Positions 1-8,330 of a stretch of DNA of 64,000 nt are shown here, in pieces. Numbering within the stretch: position 1 is the stretch's first letter; each line of letters starts with the position of its first letter. Source of the DNA: an uncultured Pelagibacteraceae bacterium (lineage in GTDB: Bacteria > Pseudomonadota > Alphaproteobacteria > Pelagibacterales > Pelagibacteraceae); NCBI GenBank assembly GCA_902576395.1, contig CACGVB010000004.1:1-64000 (forward strand), written 5' to 3'. The translations under genes were made by a program, and so were the position numbers. The notes under the pieces were generated by a model. The model searched no databases, was not told where the DNA came from, and was given only the letters and a program-made list of their open reading frames with translations.

Positions 1-664
1 TGGAAAAACTACTCTTTTAAATATTGCTGCAGGGTTTTTGAGACCTACCTCAGGCTCTATTGTTTTGGCTGGGAATGAAATTAATGGTCCAGGAGTTGAA
101 AGAGGAATGGTTTTCCAACAAGGAGCTTTATTTGAGTGGTTAACAGTTGCAGAAAATGTTGACTTTGGACTTAGGATGAAAAAAGAAGATCCAATAAAAA
201 CTGCTAAAAGAGTTGATGAATGGCTGGAAATTGTTGGCTTAAAAGGATTTGGTAATACTCCTACCTACCAATTATCAGGTGGAATGCAGCAAAGAGTGGC
301 TCTTGCTAGATGTCTAATAAATGACCCTGATTTAATATTGATGGATGAGCCTTTAGGTGCGTTGGATGCATTAACTAGAGAAAAGATGCAATCTTTGGTT
401 CTTAAGATTTGGAAAGAAACAGGAAAAACTATCATCTTAATTACTCACTCTGTAGAGGAAGCGTTATTACTCGGTGAAAGACTATATGTAATGGCACCAA
501 GACCAGGAAGAATACATAAAGAATACAATCTGCCTTTTGCAGAAATGGGTTTAAAGGAAGATTTAAGAGAAATAAAAAAAAATAAAGAGTTTTCATCTAA
601 GCGTGAAGAAATTTTATCCATGATTTGGAATATGGAAGAAGAAATTATGGGAAAAGAAAACTAA
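1..664 (+). CDS. ABC transporter ATP-binding protein, NitT/TauT (nitrate/sulfonate/taurine) type; 5' end outside window
   Basis: Frame is open from base 2 (GKTTLLNIAAGFLRPTSG, Walker A remnant); contains LSGGMQQRVALARCL signature and LILMDEPLGALD Walker B. Track start at 38 is an internal TTG. Confidence 0.9.
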   Translation, partial: GKTTLLNIAAGFLRPTSGSIVLAGNEINGPGVERGMVFQQGALFEWLTVAENVDFGLRMKKEDPIKTAKRVDEWLEIVGLKGFGNTPTYQLSGGMQQRVALARCLINDPDLILMDEPLGALDALTREKMQSLVLKIWKETGKTIILITHSVEEALLLGERLYVMAPRPGRIHKEYNLPFAEMGLKEDLREIKKNKEFSSKREEILSMIWNMEEEIMGKEN

Positions 665-2590
665 ATGTTAACTCAAATAATAACCATACTTATATTTGTA
701 TCCATAATTGGATGCATTATGTATGGCAGAAGACTAATACAAACTGAGAAAGTTGATGCTGTATTTGGAAATCCTGAAAGAGCTAAAGGTGGAACTCATT
801 GGGTTATTGTTGGAAGTGCTGCAATACTACTAGTATGGCTTTATTACTCTTGGGATATAGCAAAAGGTTTTTATCCAAAATCAGCAAATGAATTATGTCA
901 AGTTGCTAAAATAAATGAATCACTGTTAGGATTAAAATATCAATTTCCGATAGAGGAACGTGAATTTAAAAGTACCTCTATAATTAAAATTGAAAATAAA
1001 AATCTTCAAAAAATAACAGCTGAAATACAAAATTCAAAAGATCTTAACAATCAACAAAAAACAATTTTGGTTGGATATATAAATAAAACAAAAAAATTAA
1101 TTCCTTTATTAACTAATGAAGATTTAATTGAAATGGATACTAAAATTAAAATAAGTGAAATGACAAATGAGATTAAACAATTAAGTTCAAATTTTAAAAA
1201 AGAAGATTATCCATTTGAAACAGAAGTTGAAAAAAGTGAACGGTTAAAAGCAATATCTGAACAAGGTAACTGGGGCATAACAACAGTTAGATCAGGAACT
1301 GGTACTATAGAAAACACTATTGAAGTTCCATTTGTTGCAGAAACCTCAAAAGGTTTAAAATTTCAAGCTGCTGCAGATGAACTGAAAAAAATTAATGATA
1401 AATTTTTTAAGTTAAGAAATCACAATCCACAGTTCAAAAGTTCAATTAAAGAGCTGAAAGATGAAGTTAAAGCTTATAGAAAAAGTTTAGATGATAATGA
1501 GGAAATTGCCTCAGATTATGCTAAAAATATAGTCAAAATTGCAAGAAGAATTGAATTTGCAAGCATTTATCCACCAAATGCACTAAATGAAATGCAAAAG
1601 GCGATTATTGAATTTGATGACCTTCAAGAGAAAGAACAAGCTGGTCTTAGATTAATTGATATTGTTTTATTTCCAGCTGGAACAATTGTTGCGAGTGGTC
1701 CAAGTTGTTCGGAACAAGGTTCTGGTAGATGGTTACCTAAACCGTCAGATACATTAAATAAATTCATCCTAATGTCTAATCCAAGTGTTGGATATAAAAA
1801 TATACCTCTTCTCTGGATAGAAATGATTGATGTTAGTTCAATAATTGGATTTATTTTACCAGATTGGATTGCTGATATTTTACCAGGCAACTACCCTGTT
1901 CACACAAGTGATGGAATAGTTAAAGAAAACTTTAAAGGTAAAGTTTTAAAAGTTGTTACGGGTGATTTTAAACTATTCAAGATACCTGTTCCTTATGGCC
2001 ATATCTGGGACTCGTTCTTAAGAGTATTTTTAGGATTAGTTTTTGGAATAATTATAGGTGTACCCTTAGGTTTGTTTATGGGTCTAAATCGATTTGCTAA
2101 AGGTTTCTTTGATCCTTTGATTGAATTATATAGACCAGTACCTCCACTTGCTTGGGCTCCACTTATAATTTCAGTACTTGGAATTGATAATACTGGAAAA
2201 GTATTTTTATTATTTATGGTTTCTTTATCAATTATGATTATATCTGCTAGAGCTGGAGCATCAGGAACCCAACTTTCTAAAATTCATGCTGCACACTCGT
2301 TAGGTGCTTCTAAAAGACAAATACTTCGACATGTTATATTTCCAAATTCTTTACCTGAAATTCTTACTGGAATTAGAGTCGCTGTTGGAATGTGTTGGGG
2401 AACTCTGGTCGCTGCAGAATTTTTAGCTGGAACAACTGGTATTGGATTTGTTGAGAACGTTGCAAAAAAATATTTTCAATATGAAGTAATTTGGATAACA
2501 ATTTTCATTATGGGGATGTTAGGATTGTTGTTTGATATAACTTTAAGAAAAATAATTGATAAAACAATACCTTGGCGAGGTAAAGGTTAA
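665..2590 (+). CDS. ABC transporter permease, NitT/TauT type, with a large N-terminal soluble insert (641 aa)
   Basis: C-terminal BPD_transp_1-like region (GVPLGLFMGLNRFAKGFFDPLIELYRPVPPLAWAPL; EILTGIRVAVGMCWGTLVAAE); follows the ATPase directly. Confidence 0.85.
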   Translation: MLTQIITILIFVSIIGCIMYGRRLIQTEKVDAVFGNPERAKGGTHWVIVGSAAILLVWLYYSWDIAKGFYPKSANELCQVAKINESLLGLKYQFPIEEREFKSTSIIKIENKNLQKITAEIQNSKDLNNQQKTILVGYINKTKKLIPLLTNEDLIEMDTKIKISEMTNEIKQLSSNFKKEDYPFETEVEKSERLKAISEQGNWGITTVRSGTGTIENTIEVPFVAETSKGLKFQAAADELKKINDKFFKLRNHNPQFKSSIKELKDEVKAYRKSLDDNEEIASDYAKNIVKIARRIEFASIYPPNALNEMQKAIIEFDDLQEKEQAGLRLIDIVLFPAGTIVASGPSCSEQGSGRWLPKPSDTLNKFILMSNPSVGYKNIPLLWIEMIDVSSIIGFILPDWIADILPGNYPVHTSDGIVKENFKGKVLKVVTGDFKLFKIPVPYGHIWDSFLRVFLGLVFGIIIGVPLGLFMGLNRFAKGFFDPLIELYRPVPPLAWAPLIISVLGIDNTGKVFLLFMVSLSIMIISARAGASGTQLSKIHAAHSLGASKRQILRHVIFPNSLPEILTGIRVAVGMCWGTLVAAEFLAGTTGIGFVENVAKKYFQYEVIWITIFIMGMLGLLFDITLRKIIDKTIPWRGKG

Positions 2591-2601
2591 TAAGAGAAAT
2601 A

Positions 2602-3750
2602 ATGATAAAAAAATTTAAGGTAAATGTTTCTAAAAAGACCTTAAATAATATCTACAAAAAAGTTAGGGAATTTCCATTTAATGACATCCAACAGATGAAT
2701 GGATGGTTGCATGGAACAAATCATACTTATTTAAAAAAGATTTCTAAGTATTGGACATCAAAGTTTAATTGGAAGTTACAAGAAAAAAAAATCAATAAAT
2801 TTAACAATTACATTACTAATGTAGATGGAATTAATATTCATTTTATTAAGCAAAATGGTAGTGGAAAAAAACCAAATCCATTGCTTATTCTTCATGGATG
2901 GCCTGGAAGTTTTGTTGAATTTTTACATATCGTGGAAAAACTAACTCATCCTGAACAATTTGGAGGCAATAAGAAGGAGAGTTTTGATGTAATAATACCT
3001 TCTCTACCAGGATTTGGTTTTTCTGGAACGCCTAAAAAACCAATTGGTCCAAAAAAAATTGCAAAAATTATGAATAAATTAATGACTAAAAAACTAGGTT
3101 ATAAAAATTATTTTGCTCAGGGAGGAGACTGGGGTTCTGCTGTTTGTAATTGGCTAGGTCATGATCATTATAATAATTGTAAAGCTATTCATGTAAATTG
3201 TTTAAATATGAGACATCCAAAAGGAGCAATAACTACAAAAGAGAAAAAATGGGAACAAAGATTTGCTAAAGAGCAAATTATGCAAGAGGGATATAGGACA
3301 CAACAGGCAACCAAACCTCAGTCGTTAAGTTATGCAATGATAGATAGCCCTGTGGGTACTGCTGCCTGGATATTAGAAAAATTTTATTCATGGTCAGACT
3401 TAAAAAAAGGTAATATTGAAAATGTTTATTCAAAGGATTTATTATTAACAAATATAATGATTTATATATTAACAAAAACTTTTAATTCTGCAGCTTGGAT
3501 TTATTTTGGCAGAAGAGAAGAAGGAGGGAGACCTTTCCCAAAAAATTTTAAAAAAATTAGAATACCTACTGCAATTGCAGAATTTCCAAAAGAAATGTTG
3601 AGTTGGCCACCTAAATCATATGTAAAAAGAATTTTTAATGTTAAAAGATGGACAAAAATGAAAAAAGGTGGACACTTTGCGGCTCTTGAGGAGCCAGATT
3701 TATTAGTTAATGATATAAGGTCATTTTTTAATAAAGATTTAAATATTTAA
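2602..3750 (+). CDS. epoxide hydrolase-like alpha/beta hydrolase (EHN N-terminal domain)
   Basis: LHGWPGSFVEFLHIVEKLT, PSLPGFGFSGTP, AQGGDWGSAV nucleophile elbow, GGHFAALEEPDLLV C-terminus. Confidence 0.85.
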   Translation: MIKKFKVNVSKKTLNNIYKKVREFPFNDIQQMNGWLHGTNHTYLKKISKYWTSKFNWKLQEKKINKFNNYITNVDGINIHFIKQNGSGKKPNPLLILHGWPGSFVEFLHIVEKLTHPEQFGGNKKESFDVIIPSLPGFGFSGTPKKPIGPKKIAKIMNKLMTKKLGYKNYFAQGGDWGSAVCNWLGHDHYNNCKAIHVNCLNMRHPKGAITTKEKKWEQRFAKEQIMQEGYRTQQATKPQSLSYAMIDSPVGTAAWILEKFYSWSDLKKGNIENVYSKDLLLTNIMIYILTKTFNSAAWIYFGRREEGGRPFPKNFKKIRIPTAIAEFPKEMLSWPPKSYVKRIFNVKRWTKMKKGGHFAALEEPDLLVNDIRSFFNKDLNI

Positions 3751-3751
3751 G

Positions 3752-4756
3752 ATGGAAAAAAATAAACTTAAAAAGATTATAATTAAAATATTTTATAAGT
3801 TTAAACTTTCAAAAAAACACGCAGGTATTTGTGCTGATGCAATAATTAATGCTGAATTAGTAGGCGCTCCAACTCATGGATTATCTAGATTAAAAATGTA
3901 TTGTGATCGGATCAAAAAAAAGCTGATCAATCCAAGACCTAAAATCAAACTAAAAAATATTTCCCAATCTGTTACTCATATAAATGCTGATGATAGCATT
4001 GGATTTGTTGCTGCAGATACAGCTATTAAAAAAGCCATAAAAAATGCTAAAAAAACAGGAATAGGACTTGTGGCAGTTAAAAATAGTGGCCATTACGGTA
4101 TGTCAGGATATTACGCTGAACAAGCTGTAAAGAAAAATATGATTGCTTTAGTTTTTACCAACGCTCCCCCTGCTATTGCCCCACATGGAGCTATAAAATC
4201 ATTATTTGGTACAAACCCAATTTGTTTTGGATCGCCAACTGGTTCTAAAATTCCATTTATATTGGATACATCAGTCTCAATGATTAATAGAGGAAAAATA
4301 AGAGTTGCATCAAGATCTAATTTAAAAATACCTGAGGGTGTTGCTTTGGATAAATTTGGTAATCCAACAACAGATGCTAAAAAAGCACTTGAGGGTGTTC
4401 AACTTCCTATAGCAGGGTTTAGAGGATCAGGACTTGCCTGGATGGTAGATATATTAAGTGGTGTTTACACAGGAGGTAATCACGGTGGAAAAGTGAAAGA
4501 TCCTTTTGATGATTTTTCTGGGCCACAAAATATTGGTCATTTATTTATTGTAATGAAAGCAAACTTATTTCAATCAAATTATAAAAAAAGAATAAAAGAA
4601 AACATAAAAAGAATTAAAAAACTTCCTAAATTAAAAGGACTTAAAGAAATATTATATCCAGGAGAAAACAAATTAAGAAGATATAAAAAGAATTATAAAT
4701 CTGAAATTAAAATTCCGGATAATATCATGGAAGATATTCATATTTTATTGAAATAG
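3752..4756 (+). CDS. malate/L-lactate/sulfolactate dehydrogenase family (LDH2/MDH2) oxidoreductase
   Basis: VGAPTHGLSRL, NSGHYGMSGYYAEQA, GTNPICFGSPT, RGKIRVA...IPEGVALDKFGNPTTD. Confidence 0.85.
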   Translation: MEKNKLKKIIIKIFYKFKLSKKHAGICADAIINAELVGAPTHGLSRLKMYCDRIKKKLINPRPKIKLKNISQSVTHINADDSIGFVAADTAIKKAIKNAKKTGIGLVAVKNSGHYGMSGYYAEQAVKKNMIALVFTNAPPAIAPHGAIKSLFGTNPICFGSPTGSKIPFILDTSVSMINRGKIRVASRSNLKIPEGVALDKFGNPTTDAKKALEGVQLPIAGFRGSGLAWMVDILSGVYTGGNHGGKVKDPFDDFSGPQNIGHLFIVMKANLFQSNYKKRIKENIKRIKKLPKLKGLKEILYPGENKLRRYKKNYKSEIKIPDNIMEDIHILLK

Positions 4757-4771
4757 GTTAAATTGTTAACC
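4756..4771. terminator. short inverted repeat GGTTAA-ATTG-TTAACC between convergent genes
   Basis: Perfect 6-bp arms at 4756-4761 and 4766-4771, overlapping the convergent gene ends; short stem, so weak call. Confidence 0.25.
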
Positions 4772-5101
4772 AGCGCGACCTAGATAATTTACCATTATAA
4801 CCCCAGTTACAATTAAGCAAATACCAATTAACCCATAAACATTAGGGACTTGGTTGTATTTTAAAATACCAAATAGTACTACACCAGCAACTGTAAGCCC
4901 ACTGTAAGTTGAGTAACTAAATGCTACAGGTATCACTGACATTGCTTTTGCCAAAGAGAACATTGTAATACTCATTAAAAGCAAACAGGCAATAGTTGGT
5001 GTCAGTTTTGTAAAACCATCTGAAATCTTTGCAAAACTGTTTGCAGCTATGCCTGTAGTAATTCCTAAGGCTAAAATTAAATATCCTGCAAAAGGTTTCA
5101 T
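4766..5101 (-). CDS. SMR-family (EmrE-like) small membrane transporter
   Basis: 111 aa, four hydrophobic segments, AKAMSVIPVAFSYSTYSGLTVAGV. Confidence 0.75.
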   Translation of the reverse strand: MKPFAGYLILALGITTGIAANSFAKISDGFTKLTPTIACLLLMSITMFSLAKAMSVIPVAFSYSTYSGLTVAGVVLFGILKYNQVPNVYGLIGICLIVTGVIMVNYLGRAG

Positions 5102-5192
5102 AACTTTATTATTTACTAATTATTATTTATTACAATAACTGATAATTGTTGAGAATGCCTAAATTTTTAGATTATTTATTTAATTATTAAAG

Positions 5193-5405
5193 TTAAATAG
5201 AAACAAAATATCCAAGTACTCCTAATCCAAAAAATAGTGATACGACGATAGCTTTATTTATAAAATTTTCTTTTTTTTCTTGTTTTATCATTTTGAGTTT
5301 AAGAGCATCAACATTTACTTTATGAGGGGTATCAATCTTTACGTCACCTGTTAATTGAGAAGAAATTTCAATGTTAGATGCTCTTTTTAGGCTATTCAAA
5401 CTCAT
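5193..5405 (-). CDS. small hypothetical protein with C-terminal TM segment
   Basis: In-frame ATG at 5405 gives MSLNSLKRASNIEISSQLTGDVK...AIVVSLFFGLGVLGYFVSI (70 aa); the longer track ORF (to 5501) runs into the repeat-containing intergenic region. Confidence 0.45.
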   Translation of the reverse strand: MSLNSLKRASNIEISSQLTGDVKIDTPHKVNVDALKLKMIKQEKKENFINKAIVVSLFFGLGVLGYFVSI

Positions 5406-5451
5406 ATAAATACTATTAAAACATATATAGATTTTGATGCTATTTCCCAAG

Positions 5452-5515
5452 TGTCCGAAATGGGTTATTAAAATTTTATTTGATGTCCAAAATGGGGTCA
5501 AAAGACTAAAATGGG
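5452..5515. promoter_or_regulatory. spaced repeats TGTCCRAAATGGG (two clear copies, one degenerate)
   Basis: TGTCCGAAATGGG at 5452-5464, TGTCCAAAATGGG at 5484-5496, GACTAAAATGGG at 5504-5515; upstream of the probable ATG at 5526. Confidence 0.45.
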
Positions 5516-5525
5516 TTTGCGGAAA

Positions 5526-6476
5526 ATGATTAAAAACTCGTCACTAATAAGTGAAAACAAAATTCAAAAAGTTATTGTAGAAAATTTTGATGAAATAGCT
5601 CCCTTTTACTACAAGTTATTGTCTGAATGGACTAATTCATCCTATGAAACATTTCAAGACATAGATAAGTATTTAATAATTCTTTATCTTATAAATAAAG
5701 ATTTTGATTATTATATCCAAAATGGACTTGTAGAAAGTTATGATACTTTTTTCTTATATGATAAATCATTAGAACTAGACAGAATAAATATTATTGAAAT
5801 ATCAAAAAATTTAATTATTCCCAAAGAGAGTGCTAGAAGAAAAATTCTTCGCTTAGAAGAATTTGGTGTACTAAAAAAAATTGGTAAAAAAATTTATATT
5901 GATAGATCAGCTTTCAGACTGGTTCAACCTAAAAATACTCTTCAAAATTTATGTGCATTACTTTCAAAGATTGCAGAGGTATGTGAAAAAAATAAATTGA
6001 TTAATCAATCTAACCAATTTGATGAAATCTCAAATAAAATTAAAAATAATTTCACATATTGTTGGTATTTCTTTTTAGAGTTTATTTTTATTTTTACAAA
6101 TAGATGGAAAAAACAAGTTGGAGATCTTGAAATATTTTCAGTTGTAATGGTTATAATGTGGCATTCACTTGTTACAAAATCTTATGAAGCTAATGGATGG
6201 AACTTTTCAAAGTGGAAAAAGAACAAAATAATAGTTCCTGAAACTGGTGTAAATACCATGTCAATTTCAGAAATAACTCATATTCCAAGACCAACCGTTG
6301 TTAGAAAATTAAATTATTTGCTAAAAAATAAATATATAAGTGTTAATAAAAAAAAACTTTTTAATATTAATATGCAAGATAAAACATTGATTGATACCAT
6401 TAAACTGCAGGAAAAAAATGTACTCTCACTTTCTCGTTTAATCTTTAAGATATTCGGGCAAATAAATATTAAGTAG
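5526..6476 (+). CDS. putative transcriptional regulator with two winged-helix-like units
   Basis: Start MIKNSSLISENK; two similar segments: IIEISKNLIIPKESARRKILRLEEFGVLKKIGKKIYID and SISEITHIPRPTVVRKLNYLLKNKYISVNKKKLFNI. Confidence 0.6.
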   Translation: MIKNSSLISENKIQKVIVENFDEIAPFYYKLLSEWTNSSYETFQDIDKYLIILYLINKDFDYYIQNGLVESYDTFFLYDKSLELDRINIIEISKNLIIPKESARRKILRLEEFGVLKKIGKKIYIDRSAFRLVQPKNTLQNLCALLSKIAEVCEKNKLINQSNQFDEISNKIKNNFTYCWYFFLEFIFIFTNRWKKQVGDLEIFSVVMVIMWHSLVTKSYEANGWNFSKWKKNKIIVPETGVNTMSISEITHIPRPTVVRKLNYLLKNKYISVNKKKLFNINMQDKTLIDTIKLQEKNVLSLSRLIFKIFGQINIK

Positions 6477-7317
6477 ATCTTCTAAGTATAAAAATCATTA
6501 AAAAGCCAGTTAAATACATAATAAGAGCATATGCTGCTGTTGGAATAATATAACTAATGTCACTAAATATTTGTGTAGCTACAAATATTGCTAATGTGCC
6601 ATTTTGAAGTCCACACTCAATTGAAATACACTTTCTTTGCTTTATGCCAGTGGCTAATAACTTGGCTATGTAATATGCAAGCACCATCATGACAATATTA
6701 AGCACAAGTACAGCAAAACCCGCTTGTTTTAAATAATTGAATATATTCTCTCTCTCTTCAATCCATATTGTTGCAAAAACAATAACAAATAATGCGGTTG
6801 TGATTTTCTCGATTATAGAAATATTTGAAGAAACAAAATTTTCTGCAAATTTCCTTATAATCATTCCTAGAATTACAGGCACTGTAACAACAAGAGCCAT
6901 TTTTAAAGCAATGCCAGTCATTGTGATATCAGAAGATATTTCTGTAACTCCCAATAAATTTGCTGATTTAAAAATAATAAAAGGAACAGAAATAATACTA
7001 ATCAGGCTTATTATAGCAGTTAAAGAGATTGATAATGCAACATCTCCATTTGCAAATTTTGTCATTACATTTGATGTTACTCCACCAGGAGCTGCAGCAA
7101 TAATCATAACACCTACAGCGATTTCAATTGGTAAATCTAATATTAATACAATTATAAACGCAACTATTGGTAAAAGTATCAATTGGCATACAAAGCCAAT
7201 TATAAAATCTTTAGGATTATTGATTACTCTTAAAAAGTCACGTCCTGTTAATCCTAATCCAAGACCTAACATTATAAGAGCTAGAGCGATCGGAGCTATT
7301 TTGGTAACTACTTCCAC
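6469..7317 (-). CDS. bile acid:sodium symporter (BASS) family transporter
   Basis: LGLGLGLTGRDFLRV, AAAPGGVTSNVMTKFANGDVALS, ECGLQNGTLAIFVA. Confidence 0.85.
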   Translation of the reverse strand: MEVVTKIAPIALALIMLGLGLGLTGRDFLRVINNPKDFIIGFVCQLILLPIVAFIIVLILDLPIEIAVGVMIIAAAPGGVTSNVMTKFANGDVALSISLTAIISLISIISVPFIIFKSANLLGVTEISSDITMTGIALKMALVVTVPVILGMIIRKFAENFVSSNISIIEKITTALFVIVFATIWIEERENIFNYLKQAGFAVLVLNIVMMVLAYYIAKLLATGIKQRKCISIECGLQNGTLAIFVATQIFSDISYIIPTAAYALIMYLTGFLMIFILRRST

Positions 7318-7421
7318 TTTTTATCCTTATATCAATAATACTATATTAGTTTTTTTATTAATTTAGTATATATAAATTCAAATGCTTTCAGATAAATCAA
7401 CAGTCTGTCCATTCAATTTAC

Positions 7422-8294
7422 TTGATATTGCTCACCAAAAAAAGAGGAGCCAAAGCAGCGATCGTAAATGCAGGCAAAAGACTTCCTATGCTTTCTATAA
7501 TGGATTGTGTAAAAGAAAAATTGATCATCCCTGTTTTTATAGGTGATGAAATAGAAATTAAAAAAACTGCCGAAGAGTTAAAATTCGATATCTCTGAATA
7601 TGAAATAATAAATGAGCCAGTTGAAAATAACACTGCCAAAATTGCGGCAAAGCTTGCTGGTGATGGAAAAGTAAAAATAATTGTTAAAGGTCATATACAC
7701 ACTGACATTTTAATGAAAGAAGTTCTGTTACGAAAATATAATTTGATTGGTAAAAAAAGATTGAGTCATATTTGGCATATGACTTTGGATAAAGAGGATA
7801 AGCCATTAATAATAACTGATGGTGCTCTAAATGTTAACCCAAATGTTAAAACAAAAATGCATATTTTAAAAAATGTAGTTGATTTTTGTCATAGAATAAA
7901 AATAGCAAGACCAAAAGTCTCAATTCTTTCTGCAACAGAAGAAGTTTTAGACAGCATGCAAAGTTCACTTGATGCTAAAGAAATATGTGAATTAGCTGAA
8001 AAAGAAAGTCTTAATGCAGATATTTTTGGACCTCTAGCATTTGATAATAGTGTGTCAAAAAAATCTGCAGAAATAAAAGGTATAAAAAATATAGTTGCAG
8101 GAGATGCAGATGTATTATTAGTTCCAAATGTTGAAGCAGGTAACGCTCTAGTTAAAATGATGATTTATTTTATGGGAGCGTGTGCGGCAGGAGTGGTTAT
8201 AGGAGGTAAAGTTCCAGTGGTAATTACGAGTAGATCAGATGATGCGACAGCAAGGCTAGCATCTATTGCGGCAGCTGTGGTAGCTTTGGATTAA
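7422..8294 (+). CDS. phosphate acetyl/butyryl-transferase (Pta-like) family; N-terminus appears disrupted by a frame break in an A7 run
   Basis: VKGHIHTDILMKEVLL, ITDGALNVNPN, FGPLAFDNSVS, GDADVLLVPNVEAGNALVKMM. A second frame from ATG 7382 (MLSDKSTVCPFNLLDIAHQKK) reads into it. Confidence 0.8.
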   Translation: MILLTKKRGAKAAIVNAGKRLPMLSIMDCVKEKLIIPVFIGDEIEIKKTAEELKFDISEYEIINEPVENNTAKIAAKLAGDGKVKIIVKGHIHTDILMKEVLLRKYNLIGKKRLSHIWHMTLDKEDKPLIITDGALNVNPNVKTKMHILKNVVDFCHRIKIARPKVSILSATEEVLDSMQSSLDAKEICELAEKESLNADIFGPLAFDNSVSKKSAEIKGIKNIVAGDADVLLVPNVEAGNALVKMMIYFMGACAAGVVIGGKVPVVITSRSDDATARLASIAAAVVALD

Positions 8295-8330
8295 ATGAAT
8301 ATTGAAAAAAAATAACAATTAAATTAGGAT

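Noticed and set aside
1624-1890. 88-aa - strand ORF within the permease gene
   Set aside because: Fully antisense to a coherent CDS, no leader or domain evidence.
6737-7366. 209-aa + strand ORF
   Set aside because: Antisense to the well-supported BASS transporter; composition is a reverse-complement artefact with no recognisable domain.
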